Assembly: GCF_001428485.1 (NCBI RefSeq)
Contig: NZ_LMHS01000001.1
Location: 434,404-498,403 of the forward strand
Direction of reading: 5' to 3'
Source: Microbacterium sp. Root180
GTDB lineage: Bacteria; Actinomycetota; Actinomycetes; Actinomycetales; Microbacteriaceae
Length of the DNA stretch: 64,000 nucleotides
Under the pieces are notes generated by a model. The model did not search any database, was not told the origin of the DNA, and saw nothing but the letters and a program-made list of their open reading frames with translations. Within the stretch, counting starts at the first letter, position 1. The number at the start of each line of letters is the position of its first letter. A program made the translations under genes and the position numbers. Of this stretch, positions 48,922 to 58,373 are shown in pieces.

Positions 48922-49184
48922 CAGACCGAAAGCTTGCGTGGACTGCCGAGGGCTGGGAGGACTACCTCTACTGGCAGACGCAGGATCGAAAGACGCTGAG
49001 GCGGATCAATGCGCTGGTCGGCGACATTCTGAGGGATGACCCGTTCGAGGGAATCGGCAAGCCTGAACCCCTCAAGCATGCTCTTGCCGGTGCCTGGTCA
49101 CGACGAATCGATGAGAGCAACCGCCTCGTGTACGTCGCTGACGATCAGCACGTGACGATCCTTCAGGCTCTATATCACTATTGA
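48918..49184 (+). CDS. yoeB: YoeB/Txe-type mRNA interferase toxin
   Basis: An 88-aa RelE-fold ribosome-dependent mRNA cleaving toxin. It shows AWTAEGWEDYLYWQTQDRKTLRRINALVGDILRDDPFEGIGKPEPLKHALAGAWSRRIDESNRLVY in short blocks, and the C-terminal YHY ends in the catalytic-type His/Tyr seen in YoeB (HYX ending). It starts with TTG 3 bp inside the antitoxin stop (TTGA), coupling the pair. The pair lies 133 bp from the tRNA-Ser gene. Confidence 0.92.
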   Translation: MTDRKLAWTAEGWEDYLYWQTQDRKTLRRINALVGDILRDDPFEGIGKPEPLKHALAGAWSRRIDESNRLVYVADDQHVTILQALYHY

Positions 49185-49214
49185 GGAGAGCAGCTTGTGG
49201 CCTTGCGTTGCCTC

Positions 49215-49229
49215 GCGGAGGATAGGGGA
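49215..49229. repeat. 15-bp copy of the tRNA-Ser 3' end
   Basis: GCGGAGGATAGGGGA here is identical to 49319-49333, the 3' acceptor/T-arm end of the tRNA-Ser gene, 104 bp away in the same orientation. It may be an attachment-site or duplication scar. No integrase is seen nearby. Confidence 0.55.
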
Positions 49230-49275
49230 GTCCGTCGCTGCGCTCCTCCTCGAATCGCTCACCCAAAATAGACGA

Positions 49276-49312
49276 AGATGAGGGCCACCCCTACGGGGCA
49301 ACCCTCATCTTC
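49276..49312 (-). terminator. Terminator downstream of tRNA-Ser
   Basis: On the minus strand AAGATGAGGG pairs with CCCTCATCTT; inner CCCC/GGGG also pairs. It is followed by a T-rich run (TCTATTTT), a classic intrinsic terminator. Confidence 0.8.
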
Positions 49313-49316
49313 ATCT

Positions 49317-49404
49317 GGCGGAGGATAGGGGATTCGAACCCCTGAGAGCTTTCACTCAACACGCTTTCCAAGCGTGCGCCATAGGCCACTAGGCGAATCC
49401 TCCA
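49317..49404 (-). tRNA. tRNA-Ser (GGA anticodon)
   Basis: The minus strand reads GGAGGATTCGCCTAGTGG at the 5' end and ends CCCCTATCCTCC then GCCA. The anticodon loop TTGGAAA between CACGC and GCGTG stems gives anticodon GGA (serine). A long variable arm (about 15 nt) is present, as needed for class II tRNA-Ser, and the CCA is encoded. Confidence 0.95.
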
Positions 49405-49429
49405 TGGCCCCGGAGGGCCACGGAACATC

Positions 49430-51706
49430 TTACCTGGTCGCCGGAGCGCCTCCTGCGTAGACGCTGCCCGGGCGCACGATGAGCGAGCGCGGTGCGATCA
49501 CGGCGAGGATCCGCCGCGCGACCGGCGCCGCAGTGATCAGCTGCGCGCGCACTGCGATGGCGGCATCCGTCGCTGCGTCGCCCAGCCAGTAGTCCCGCCC
49601 GCCGGACGGCGCGTACGAGGCGCGCTCGATCGCGGCCACGAGCATCTCCATGTTCTCCGGCGAGACGCCGTGCTGATCGATGAGGCGCTGGGCGAACCCG
49701 CGCGGACTCTCGCTCGCCGGCACCGAGATGCCCACGTCGATGGCGGCATCCTGCACGATCGTCCACGCTGCGGCGGCGTCGCCCCCGCGCCCGGACGCCG
49801 TGAGCTGCCGGCGTCGTACCTCGCGCACGAGGAAGGGGAGGGCGAGCACGAGCAGGATGAGCAGGATCACGCCGAGCGTCGGCAGCGGATTCGTGCCGGT
49901 GAGCGCCGTTCCCGGCAGAGCCTCGTCGCGCGGGTTGATCGAATCGTTGGGGTTGGCGCTCGAACTCGACGTCGGCGTCGGCGTCGCGCCCGGCGTCGCG
50001 GTCGACGGGTCGTCGGGATCGCCGGGCAGCGTGGACGCGGGAGTGAAGGTCGTCGGCACGCCGAGGCCGGCGGTCGGCTCGAACGGCACCCAGCCGACGT
50101 CGTCGAAGAAGACCTCGGGCCACGCGTGCGTCAGGGAGCTGGACACCGAGTAGACGGTCTGGTCGTCGATCACATCGGTCGTCGCGGTACCGGGGAGGTA
50201 GCCGACGACGATGCGCGTCGGCATGTGAAGGCTGCGAGCCATGAGGGCGAAGGCCGAGGCGAAGTGGATGCAGTAACCCTCGCGCACCTCGAGGAACTGC
50301 GCGACCGCCTCGGCGCCGCTCCCGTCGAACCCGTCCTCGACCGGGGCGTCGAGGGAGTAGCGGAACTCTCCGCCGCGGAACCAGCGCTGCATTGCGATGA
50401 GGCGGTCGTAGTCGTTAGTGGCGCCGGCAGTCACCTCGGCGGCGAGGTCGATGATGATCTGCGGAGTGTTCTCCGGCAGCTGGGTCGTCTCGTCTCTCAG
50501 CTCGGGCCCGCCGGCGTTGTAGCTGCGGATCTGCTCGAGAGTCGGGCGGGGAACATTGGCCACGACGTCGTAGGCCTGCCCCTGCGTCGAGCCCGACTGC
50601 GAGATCACCGTGCGGTTGTAGGGCACGGCGGCCCAGCGTCCGTCGAGTCCGGCGACCGAGACGGCGGGAAACGACACCGGCAGCCACACTGTCGACAGGT
50701 TCACGACCTCGACCGACGTCGTGTACTCGGACACGCGCACCCCGGTGCCGACGGCGACGCGGCCGAGCCCGAACTCGCTGTCCAGCGGCACGGTGCGCAC
50801 CTGGTCGGGCTCCCAGATGCCGCCCTCGAAGCGAGACAGCGTCGTGGCGCGCAGGTACGGGGCGGACGGAGCGTCGGTGCGCACGCGCAGCACCTCGACC
50901 GCCTCCGGGCGACGCAGGTCATCGCCGAGCTGAAGGCTCGCGTCGATGCCCGGCCCGGGGCCGAGTGCGCCGCCGGCCCGCACCGCGGGCTGCGGCAGCA
51001 GCGGCGTCGCGACTACCGCGACGATGATGGCGATCGCGCCGATCCCGAGCGCGGTCGCCGGCACTCCCGCGGTGCGCTCCGACTCGCGCTCCACCGGGCG
51101 CTCGCGCGAGCGCGTCTCGGCGCGGATGAGGAACAGGATCGCGACCGCGAGGAACACGAACGCCACGACGTCGACCTCGCGGGGCACCGCGATCGCGGGG
51201 ATGAGTGAGACGGCGACGATCCCGATCGACGCGAGGAGCGGCATCCGTGCGGTCACCACGACGTGGTCGACGATCAGCGTGAGCAGCCCCATGGCGCCCA
51301 CGATGAGGAAGGCGAGCGAGATGTGATCGTCGAGGGGCGCCGCACCGAACGTGATGCGCTCGATGGCCTCGTCGATGAGCGGCGGAACGGCTCGGAAGGT
51401 CTCGGGCGTCGGAACCACCCCGAGCAGCGCGGTGTGCCGCAGGAAGACGACCGTCATGAACGCGACCCAGACGCCGGCCTCGATGAGGCTCACGGCGACG
51501 GCGGGAAGGCGGAAGCGGCGCGCGATGAAACCGGCCGCGAGCACCGCCGTGGCCAGGAGCACCGAGCCGAGCAGCCAGCCTCCGGGCTTGACGACGCGCA
51601 CGACCGGGATGAGCGCGGCGAGAAGGGCGGCCAGCACGGCGACCGTCAGGACGAGCTCGCCGCCGCGGCGGCCCGCCCGCTGCGCGAGCGCGTCAGGCGA
51701 TGACAT
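49430..51706 (-). CDS. TgpA-type transglutaminase-like membrane protein
   Basis: A 758-aa protein with about six to eight N-terminal membrane helices (residues 15-240), then a large external domain (DUF3488/TgpA N-region). A transglutaminase-like core follows around residues 475-560: EGYCIHFASAFALMARSLHMPTRIVVGYL (Cys), LTHAWPEVFF (His) and GWVPFEPTAG (Asp), so the catalytic triad is intact. A low-complexity Pro/Ser/Asn region precedes a further membrane helix (ILLILLVLALPFLV). It is the last gene of the moxR-DUF58-tgpA operon, overlapping DUF58 by 14 bp. Confidence 0.9.
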   Translation of the reverse strand: MSSPDALAQRAGRRGGELVLTVAVLAALLAALIPVVRVVKPGGWLLGSVLLATAVLAAGFIARRFRLPAVAVSLIEAGVWVAFMTVVFLRHTALLGVVPTPETFRAVPPLIDEAIERITFGAAPLDDHISLAFLIVGAMGLLTLIVDHVVVTARMPLLASIGIVAVSLIPAIAVPREVDVVAFVFLAVAILFLIRAETRSRERPVERESERTAGVPATALGIGAIAIIVAVVATPLLPQPAVRAGGALGPGPGIDASLQLGDDLRRPEAVEVLRVRTDAPSAPYLRATTLSRFEGGIWEPDQVRTVPLDSEFGLGRVAVGTGVRVSEYTTSVEVVNLSTVWLPVSFPAVSVAGLDGRWAAVPYNRTVISQSGSTQGQAYDVVANVPRPTLEQIRSYNAGGPELRDETTQLPENTPQIIIDLAAEVTAGATNDYDRLIAMQRWFRGGEFRYSLDAPVEDGFDGSGAEAVAQFLEVREGYCIHFASAFALMARSLHMPTRIVVGYLPGTATTDVIDDQTVYSVSSSLTHAWPEVFFDDVGWVPFEPTAGLGVPTTFTPASTLPGDPDDPSTATPGATPTPTSSSSANPNDSINPRDEALPGTALTGTNPLPTLGVILLILLVLALPFLVREVRRRQLTASGRGGDAAAAWTIVQDAAIDVGISVPASESPRGFAQRLIDQHGVSPENMEMLVAAIERASYAPSGGRDYWLGDAATDAAIAVRAQLITAAPVARRILAVIAPRSLIVRPGSVYAGGAPATR

Positions 51707-52940
51707 GACTCACCCCGCGCCCGACCGCGTTCGCCCACGACCCGGCCAGATCGCCGTCGGGATCGATCACACCCACGCGCCAGCCGCTGTCCGCCGCGCG
51801 GTCCAGTGCGTCGCCGACCGGCGACACGGCGAGGAGCATCGGCAGGGAGCTGTGGTGGACGACCGGGGCGACCGCCTGCGCGTCGGAAGCGTCGAAACGC
51901 CCGACGATGAGGATCACCGGGCCCGTCATCACCCCGGCGAACAGGCGAGTCAGCCGCGTGAGATCGTCGTCGCGGCGGGCCGTGAGCGTCGCGAACTGGC
52001 CGAGCATGGCCTCGACCTCGGCCATGTCGCCGCCGTCGATGCGCTCGGCGAGCAGTGTTCCGTCGGAATCGATCACCTCGACCGCGTAGCCGTCATGAAC
52101 CAGACGCGCGACGGCGGACACGCACGCCGACACCGCCGCCTCGAATCCGGGATCGGTTCCCGGCGCCTGCATCGCCTCGGTCGACCACCGCAGCACTCCG
52201 CGATCGATCACGACGCTCGCCTCCGGAGTGGACTCCTGCTCCTCCTGCCGCACCATCAGCTCGTCGCGGTGGGCGGTGGCTCGCCAGTGGATGCGGCGCA
52301 TGGAGTCGCCCGGACTGTACGGCCGCGCGACGAGGTTGTCCGCGCCCTGCCCGAGCTGGTTCGTCGTCGTGTGGAGCGTGCCGCCCGTCTCGCCGGCGAA
52401 GTCGGTCAGCGGCGGCAGGTCGATGAGCGCCGGTGCGACCGTGACCGGCGTGCGCTCGCCGAAAACCGTGTGCCGCCGAGCGAGGCCGAACGGGTCGGTC
52501 GAGCGCACCGCCAGCGGTCCGATCCGGTGCACTCCGCGACGCATGCCGGTGACGACATACGAGAGCTCGACGACGCGCTCACTGCGCCGCAGGCCGGAGG
52601 CGAGTGCCGGGAAGATGCCCTCCGGCTTGCCCCGCAGCCCCTTGGGCAGCACGTCGCTCCAGACCCCTGGTGGCGTCGGGAGTGCAGTGCGCACCCCCAC
52701 CGTGACCGAGACGAGCGACTCGCGCCCGACCGTCACGACATCCGGCGCCAGCGACCGGGTCACCACATCGGAGCGACGAGAGAGATACAGCGAAGCCACG
52801 CTCGCGACGATCACGGCCACGAGGAGGATCCCGAAGTACATCAGCTCGGACACCCCGAACTCCGAGGCCATCACGAAGCACGTCAGGGCCAGGATGAGCG
52901 CGCCCGTGCCTCGCACGGTCAGGGGCCACAGGCGTCTCAT
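51693..52940 (-). CDS. DUF58 (vWA-like) membrane protein
   Basis: A 415-aa protein with two N-terminal membrane helices (GTGALILALTCFVMASEFG and MYFGILLVAVIVASVASLYL). DUF58 then follows: DPFGLARRH, ARPYSPGDSMRRIHWRATAHRDELMVRQEEQESTPEASVVID. It is a common partner of MoxR ATPases and TgpA, probably acting in assembly or cofactor loading of a cell-envelope complex. The ATG at 52940 (MRRLWPLTVRG) is chosen over the longer open frame. Confidence 0.88.
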   Translation of the reverse strand: MRRLWPLTVRGTGALILALTCFVMASEFGVSELMYFGILLVAVIVASVASLYLSRRSDVVTRSLAPDVVTVGRESLVSVTVGVRTALPTPPGVWSDVLPKGLRGKPEGIFPALASGLRRSERVVELSYVVTGMRRGVHRIGPLAVRSTDPFGLARRHTVFGERTPVTVAPALIDLPPLTDFAGETGGTLHTTTNQLGQGADNLVARPYSPGDSMRRIHWRATAHRDELMVRQEEQESTPEASVVIDRGVLRWSTEAMQAPGTDPGFEAAVSACVSAVARLVHDGYAVEVIDSDGTLLAERIDGGDMAEVEAMLGQFATLTARRDDDLTRLTRLFAGVMTGPVILIVGRFDASDAQAVAPVVHHSSLPMLLAVSPVGDALDRAADSGWRVGVIDPDGDLAGSWANAVGRGVSHVIA

Positions 52941-52947
52941 CGCGGAC

Positions 52948-53964
52948 TCACTGACGGGCGGCGATGGGGACGCGCACGTTGCTCGCGATGCGCTCGAGGA
53001 TCGTGGCGACGGCGTCGGCGGAACCCCGTGCCCGCGCCCCGCCGGCGGAGCGGGTCGGAATGAGCCGGTGGGCGAAGACCGGGGCGAGGAGGGCGGTGAC
53101 GTCGTCGGGGATGACGAAGCCGCGTCCGTCGAGCGCCGCCCACACCTTGGCGGCACGCACGAGCTGGAGCGTCGCGCGCGGGCTCGCGCCGAGCCGCAGA
53201 TCGGCGTGCGTGCGGGTGGCGTGCGACAGGGCGACGGCGTAGTCCTCGATCGTCGGAGCCACGTGCACGGCGCGAGCCCACGCGATCAGTGCGGTCACCT
53301 GATCGGCGGAGACGACCGCCGAGAGCTGGTCGAGGGGGTTGAGGGTGTCGCGCTGGCGCAGCATGAGCGCCTCGGACCGCTGGTCGGGGTAGCCCATGGA
53401 GATGCGCATCATGAAGCGGTCCCGCTGGGCTTCCGGGAGCGCGTACGTGCCCTCCATCTCGAGGGGGTTCTGCGTCGCGACGACGAGGAACGGGCTCGGA
53501 AGCGGGTGTGTGCGGCCGTCGACGGTCACCTGTCCCTCCTCCATCGCCTCCAGGAGGGCGGACTGCGTCTTGGGGGAGGAGCGGTTGATCTCATCGGCGA
53601 TCACGATGTTGGCGAAGATCGCGCCCTGCTTGAACTCGAACTCGCGATCGACGGGATTGAAGACACTCACGCCGGTGACGTCGCCCGGGAGGAGGTCGGG
53701 CGTGAACTGGATGCGCCGCACCGTCGCGTCGACCGAGGCAGCCAGTGCGCGGGCGAGCATCGTCTTGCCGACGCCGGGCACGTCCTCGATGAGGAGGTGT
53801 CCTTCGGCGAGAAGGCAGACCAGTGCGCTGCGCACCGCTTCGGGCTTGCCGTCGATCACGCCGCCCACCGACGCGAGGATCGCCTCGGTGGTGCGGGCGA
53901 AGGCATCGGCCGTCATCGCGCTCGACGCGTCGGGAGCAGCATCCGTCATCGCGGTATCCGTCAC
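52948..53964 (-). CDS. MoxR-family AAA+ ATPase
   Basis: A 338-aa AAA+ chaperone-like ATPase. Walker A is EDVPGVGKTML, Walker B ANIVIADEINRS, sensor VATQNPLEMEGTY, and PEAQRDRFMMRISMGYP is typical for MoxR. MoxR proteins help mature or assemble target proteins, here presumably with the DUF58 and TgpA partners. The GTG at 53964 (VTDTAMTDAAP) has GAGGAGG 5 nt upstream and is preferred to the longer frame from 54012. First gene of the three-gene operon. Confidence 0.93.
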   Translation of the reverse strand: MTDTAMTDAAPDASSAMTADAFARTTEAILASVGGVIDGKPEAVRSALVCLLAEGHLLIEDVPGVGKTMLARALAASVDATVRRIQFTPDLLPGDVTGVSVFNPVDREFEFKQGAIFANIVIADEINRSSPKTQSALLEAMEEGQVTVDGRTHPLPSPFLVVATQNPLEMEGTYALPEAQRDRFMMRISMGYPDQRSEALMLRQRDTLNPLDQLSAVVSADQVTALIAWARAVHVAPTIEDYAVALSHATRTHADLRLGASPRATLQLVRAAKVWAALDGRGFVIPDDVTALLAPVFAHRLIPTRSAGGARARGSADAVATILERIASNVRVPIAARQ

Positions 53965-54132
53965 TGCGGCCTCCTCGGGTGGCGCCGACGTCCAGGGCGC
54001 CTCATCGCGCATCTGTCCCGATCCTAATCGCGGGGCGCAGGCCCCGGCACTGGGAGAACGCTGGGGGAGTGGTCGAGGTTCACCGGCGCCCGCCCGGGTT
54101 CGGACCTCGGCGCGGCGCGGGTTAGACTGGGG

Positions 54133-54222
54133 GCAGCTCTCCGCGAGGCGGCATCCAGGCCAACTCCCCCAGGACGGAAACGTAGCAAGGGTAACCAGGC
54201 TCTGCCGGGTTCGCGGAGAGTC
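54133..54222 (+). ncRNA. ffs: Signal recognition particle 4.5S RNA
   Basis: The conserved core GGAAACGTAGCAAGGGTAACC and upstream GGCAACTCCCCC-like arm of bacterial small SRP RNA (helix 8 with GGAA tetraloop) are plain. CTCTCCGCGA near 54138 pairs with TCGCGGAGAG near 54211-54220, closing the hairpin. TTAGACT (54122-54128) is the -10. It binds Ffh and targets membrane proteins. Its 3' end abuts the stop codon of the convergent Nudix gene. Confidence 0.95.
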
Positions 54223-54906
54223 TTACTTTTCCCGGGCGCCGCCGCGGGCGAACGGGCCGTCCAGCACCGCCCACTGCAGCAGCATGATGGTCTTCGCGTC
54301 CTGGATGCGGCCGCTGCGCACCATGTCGAGCGCGTCATCGATGTCGAGGTCGACGAGCTCGATGTGCTCACCCTCCTCGGCGAGGCCGGCGCGGTCGCCC
54401 ACGACCGCGCCGCTGTCGTAGGGCGCTGCGAAGAAGTGCAGTCGCTCCGTGACCGAGCCCGGGCTCATGAACACGTCCCACACGTGTTCCAGTGCGCCGA
54501 TCTCGACACCGGTCTCCTCGGCCGCCTCGCGTCGGATCGCGGTCGCCGGATCGTCGGCGTCGAGAAGCCCGGCGGCCGTCTCGATCAGCATCCCGTCGGG
54601 GTGGTCGTTGACGTAGACGGGGTAGCGGAACTGCCTCGTGAGCAGCACACGGCGTCGCTCGGGGTCGTACAGGAGCACGGTCGCGCCGTTGCCCCGGTCA
54701 TACGTCTCGCGCTGCTGGAGCTCCCACTGACCACTCGGATCGCGGTACTCCAGCGTGGTGCGTCGCAGCACGTGCCAGGCCGCGGCGAGCACCTCGACAT
54801 CGATCACGCGCACGTCGGGGTTGCGCACGAGATCTCGCCCGATCCGATCGAGACCGGTGCGGCCACGGTGATCGGGAACCTCGATTCCGAGGCGAGGGGC
54901 ATCCAT
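54223..54906 (-). CDS. NUDIX hydrolase of the ADP-ribose/GDP-sugar pyrophosphatase type
   Basis: A 227-aa Nudix hydrolase related to NudK/NudF. It has LAAAWHVLRRTTLEYRDPSGQW, ATVLLYDPERRRVLLTRQFRYPVYVN and the Nudix box GLLDADDPATAIRREAAEETGVEI (about residues 113-136). MSPGSVTERLHFFAA is characteristic of the ADP-ribose/GDP-mannose pyrophosphatase group. ATG at 54906 (MDAPRLGIEVPD) is chosen because its leader has no better start. The TAA ends 1 bp from the SRP RNA. Confidence 0.88.
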   Translation of the reverse strand: MDAPRLGIEVPDHRGRTGLDRIGRDLVRNPDVRVIDVEVLAAAWHVLRRTTLEYRDPSGQWELQQRETYDRGNGATVLLYDPERRRVLLTRQFRYPVYVNDHPDGMLIETAAGLLDADDPATAIRREAAEETGVEIGALEHVWDVFMSPGSVTERLHFFAAPYDSGAVVGDRAGLAEEGEHIELVDLDIDDALDMVRSGRIQDAKTIMLLQWAVLDGPFARGGAREK

Positions 54907-54980
54907 GTCCCGAGCGTAGCGGCGTGCTCCGGACGCGGCCGCGCCTGGCCCGCCGTCGTGCCCGCCCGTAGGGTGGAGTC

Positions 54981-57125
54981 GTGGCACGGAGCATCTTCAT
55001 CACGTCGGCGGAAGGTCACTCGGGGAAGTCCACGGTCGCGCTCGGCGTCCTCGACGCCCTCAGCCACGCGACGCCGCGCGTGGGCGTGTTCCGCGCGATC
55101 GCCCGCTCGACGATCGAGCGCGACTACGTGCTCGAGATGCTGCTCGACCACGACGGCGTCGATCTTCCGTACGACGAGTGCATCGGCGTCACCTACGACG
55201 ACGTGCGTCATGATCCGGATGCCGCGCTCGCGGCCATCGTCGAGCGCTACAAGGCCGTCGAGGCCCAGTGCGACGCGGTCGTGGTGCTCGGCAGCGACTA
55301 CACCGACGTCGGCAGCCCCGCCGAACTCGCCTACAACGCCCGCATCGCGGCCAATCTCGGCGCGCCCGTGCTCCTCGTGCTCGGCGGCCGCTCGGCGCAG
55401 GGACAGACGCAGCCCGAGCAGCTCGGATCCTCGCTTCCGCGCACCGCGGCCGAGATGGGTCAGATCGCGGACCTCGCGCTCACCGAGCTCGCCCACGGCC
55501 GCGCCGAGCTGTTCGCGATCGTCGCGAACCGCACCGAGCCCGACGATGCGCAGGAGACGATCTCCGCGATCCGCCGGTCTCTCGAGGAATCGGGCTCCAC
55601 GGAGGCCGCACGCATCCCGGTGTGGGCGATTCCCGAGGACCGCTTCCTCGTCGCGCCCTCGATCCGCGGCATCATGCGCGCCGTCGAGGGCGAGCTGCTC
55701 GCGGGCGACCCGGATCGACTCACGCGTGAGGCGCTGGGTGTGGTCGTCGCGGGCATGTCGATGGTCAATGTGCTCCCGCGGCTGCTCGAGGGCGCCGTCG
55801 TGATCATCCCTGCCGATCGATCGGAGGTGCTGCTGGCGACGCTCCTCGCGAACGCGTCGGGCACGTTCCCGTCGATCTCGGGCATCGTGCTCAACGGCGG
55901 CTTCGAGCTGCCCGAGCCCGTCATGAGGCTGCTGGACGGCCTGGGCTCGAACGTGCCGATCATCACCACGGAACTCGGCACCTACGAGACCGCCGTGCGC
56001 ATCATGAGCACGCGCGGACGCCTGGCCGCCGATTCGCAGCGACGCTACGACACCGCGCTGGCGCTGTTCGAGCAGAACGTCGACACCGACGAGCTGCTCG
56101 CGTCGTTCGGCGTCGCGCGCGCAACGGTCGTGACGCCGCTCATGTTCGAGTTCCAGCTGATCGAGCGCGCCCGCGCCGAGCGCAAGCGCATCGTGCTCCC
56201 CGAGGGCGACGACGACCGCGTGCTGCGGGCCGCCGCGACCGTGCTCAAGCGCGGAATCGCAGACCTCACGATCCTCGGCGAACCGTTCGAGGTGCGCGCC
56301 CGCGCGGTCGAGCTCGGCCTCGACATCCAGGCCGCCGACGTGCTGTCGCCGCTGGACGCCGTGCACGTCCACAGGTTCGCCGAGGAGTACGCCCGCCTGC
56401 GGGCTCACAAGGGCGTCACGCTCGCCCAGGCCGCCGACACCGTGACGGATGTCTCGTACTTCGGCACCATGATGGTCCATCTCGGCCTCGCCGACGGCAT
56501 GGTGTCGGGCGCTGCGCACACCACGGCCCACACGATCCGCCCCGCTTTCGAGATCATCAAGACGAAGCCCGGCGTCTCGGTCGTCTCGAGTGTGTTCCTC
56601 ATGGCGCTCGCCGACCGTGTGCTGGTCTACGGCGACTGCGCGGTCATCCCCGATCCGACGAGCGAGCAGCTCGCCGACATCGCGGTGTCCTCCGCCGCGA
56701 CCGCGGCGCAGTTCGGCATCGACCCGCGCATCGCGATGCTGTCCTATTCGACGGGCGAGTCCGGCTCGGGAGCCGAGGTCGAGAAGGTGCGGGAGGCGAC
56801 GGCTCTCGTGCGCGAGAGGGCGCCGGAACTCCTCGTGGAAGGACCGATCCAGTACGACGCCGCGGCGGACGCCGCCGTCGCCGCCGCCAAGATGCCCGGG
56901 TCCCAGGTCGCCGGCCGCGCGACGGTCTTCGTCTTCCCCGATCTCAACACCGGCAACAACACGTACAAGGCGGTGCAGCGCTCCGCGGGCGCCGTGGCGA
57001 TCGGTCCGGTCCTCCAGGGGCTCAACAAGCCGATCAACGACCTCTCGCGCGGCGCGCTCGTGGACGACATCGTCAACACGATCGCGATCACCGCGATCCA
57101 GGCGCAGGGCGAGGCATCCGCATGA
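54981..57125 (+). CDS. pta: Phosphate acetyltransferase (long, with N-terminal regulatory domain)
   Basis: A 714-aa Pta converting acetyl-CoA + Pi to acetyl-phosphate. The N-terminal P-loop-like DRTGG/AAA_26 domain starts SIFITSAEGHSGKSTVALGVLDAL (residues 4-27), the middle DRTGG region spans about 200-350, and the catalytic PTA_PTB domain runs from about 385 (RIVLPEGDDDRVLRAAATVLKRG, VQRSAGAVAIGPVLQGLNKPIN). This form is regulated by NADH, pyruvate or PEP in other bacteria. GTG start at 54981. ackA follows with a 4-bp ATGA overlap. Confidence 0.96.
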   Translation: MARSIFITSAEGHSGKSTVALGVLDALSHATPRVGVFRAIARSTIERDYVLEMLLDHDGVDLPYDECIGVTYDDVRHDPDAALAAIVERYKAVEAQCDAVVVLGSDYTDVGSPAELAYNARIAANLGAPVLLVLGGRSAQGQTQPEQLGSSLPRTAAEMGQIADLALTELAHGRAELFAIVANRTEPDDAQETISAIRRSLEESGSTEAARIPVWAIPEDRFLVAPSIRGIMRAVEGELLAGDPDRLTREALGVVVAGMSMVNVLPRLLEGAVVIIPADRSEVLLATLLANASGTFPSISGIVLNGGFELPEPVMRLLDGLGSNVPIITTELGTYETAVRIMSTRGRLAADSQRRYDTALALFEQNVDTDELLASFGVARATVVTPLMFEFQLIERARAERKRIVLPEGDDDRVLRAAATVLKRGIADLTILGEPFEVRARAVELGLDIQAADVLSPLDAVHVHRFAEEYARLRAHKGVTLAQAADTVTDVSYFGTMMVHLGLADGMVSGAAHTTAHTIRPAFEIIKTKPGVSVVSSVFLMALADRVLVYGDCAVIPDPTSEQLADIAVSSAATAAQFGIDPRIAMLSYSTGESGSGAEVEKVREATALVRERAPELLVEGPIQYDAAADAAVAAAKMPGSQVAGRATVFVFPDLNTGNNTYKAVQRSAGAVAIGPVLQGLNKPINDLSRGALVDDIVNTIAITAIQAQGEASA

Positions 57126-58348
57126 CCCCCGTGCTCGTCGTCAACTCCGGGTCGTCTTCGTTCAAGTATCAGCTGATCGACATGGATGCCGAGACCACCC
57201 TCGCGTCGGGTCTGGTGGAGCGCATCGGAGAGCCCGTGGGGCGTGCGACGCACACCGTGAAGGCCCCCGCGCCCGAGGGCGGCGGGGCGACCTTCACGGA
57301 CGCGAGCTACACCCGCGAGCTGCCCATCCCCGATCACACGGCGGGCTTCCGTGTGATGCTCGAGGCCTTCGCCTCCGACGGACCCTCGCTCGCAGAGCAC
57401 CCCCCTTTCGCCGTCGGACACCGCGTCGTGCACGGCGGCGCCCGGTTCTTCGAGCCGACCGTCATCACGCCCCTGGTCGAGATCAACATCGACGAGCTCT
57501 CGGTCCTGGCTCCGCTGCACAATCCCGCCAACCTCGCCGGCATCGTGGCGGCGAGGGAGGCCTTCCCGGCGGTGCCGCACGTGGCCGTGTTCGACACGGC
57601 ATTCCACCAGACCCTGGCCCCGGAGGCCTACACCTACGCGATCGACGCGAAGCTGGCGGCATCCCATCGCATCCGTCGCTACGGCTTCCACGGAACCTCG
57701 CACAAGTTCGTCAGCGAAGCCGCCGCAGCGTTCGTGGGCCGACCGCTGGAGGATCTCAGGCAGATCGTCTTCCATCTCGGCAACGGCGCCTCCGTGACGG
57801 CGATCGACGGCGGTCGCTCGGTCGACACGTCGATGGGATTCACGCCGCTCGAAGGGCTCGTGATGGGCACGCGGTCGGGAGACCTCGACCCTGCCGTGCT
57901 CTTCCACCTCGCCCGCCGCGAGGGCATGACCATCGATCAGCTCGACGACCTGCTCAACAAGCGCAGCGGCCTCCTCGGCCTCGCCGGGTCCTCCGACCTG
58001 CGCGACATCCGGGCGGCCCTCGAGGAGGGAGACGCCCAGGCCCGCCTCGCCGTCGACGTCTACGTGCACCGACTGCGTGCGTACGCCGGCGCCTACCTCG
58101 CCCAGCTCGGCGGCGCCGACGTCATCTCCTTCACGGCCGGGGTCGGCGAGAATGCTCCGCTCGTGCGCGCCCGGGCGCTCGAGACGCTCGGCTTCGCCGG
58201 CGTCGAAATCGACGAGGCGCGAAATCTCGCGCCGTCGCGCGGCATCCGGAGGATATCGACGGATGCCTCGAAGGTCGCGGTTCTGGTCGTGCCCACCGAT
58301 GAAGAGCTGGAGATCGCCCGACAGACCCTCGCCGTCTCTCGCGCATGA
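57122..58348 (+). CDS. ackA: Acetate kinase
   Basis: A 408-aa AckA turning acetyl-phosphate + ADP into acetate + ATP. VLVVNSGSSSFKYQLID (residues 3-19), HRVVHGG (near 100), HNPANL, FDTAFHQT, RYGFHGTSHKFV, GNGASVTAIDGG and ITAGVGENAP are the complete set of acetokinase motifs. The ATG overlaps the pta stop (ATGA), a translationally coupled pta-ackA operon for overflow and fermentation energy. Confidence 0.97.
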   Translation: MTPVLVVNSGSSSFKYQLIDMDAETTLASGLVERIGEPVGRATHTVKAPAPEGGGATFTDASYTRELPIPDHTAGFRVMLEAFASDGPSLAEHPPFAVGHRVVHGGARFFEPTVITPLVEINIDELSVLAPLHNPANLAGIVAAREAFPAVPHVAVFDTAFHQTLAPEAYTYAIDAKLAASHRIRRYGFHGTSHKFVSEAAAAFVGRPLEDLRQIVFHLGNGASVTAIDGGRSVDTSMGFTPLEGLVMGTRSGDLDPAVLFHLARREGMTIDQLDDLLNKRSGLLGLAGSSDLRDIRAALEEGDAQARLAVDVYVHRLRAYAGAYLAQLGGADVISFTAGVGENAPLVRARALETLGFAGVEIDEARNLAPSRGIRRISTDASKVAVLVVPTDEELEIARQTLAVSRA

Positions 58349-58373
58349 GGGCAGGCTCGTTACGCTGGGGCAC

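Noticed and set aside
54804..56531. 575-aa minus-strand ORF opposite pta
   Set aside because: It overlaps a complete pta gene and lacks any recognisable domain.
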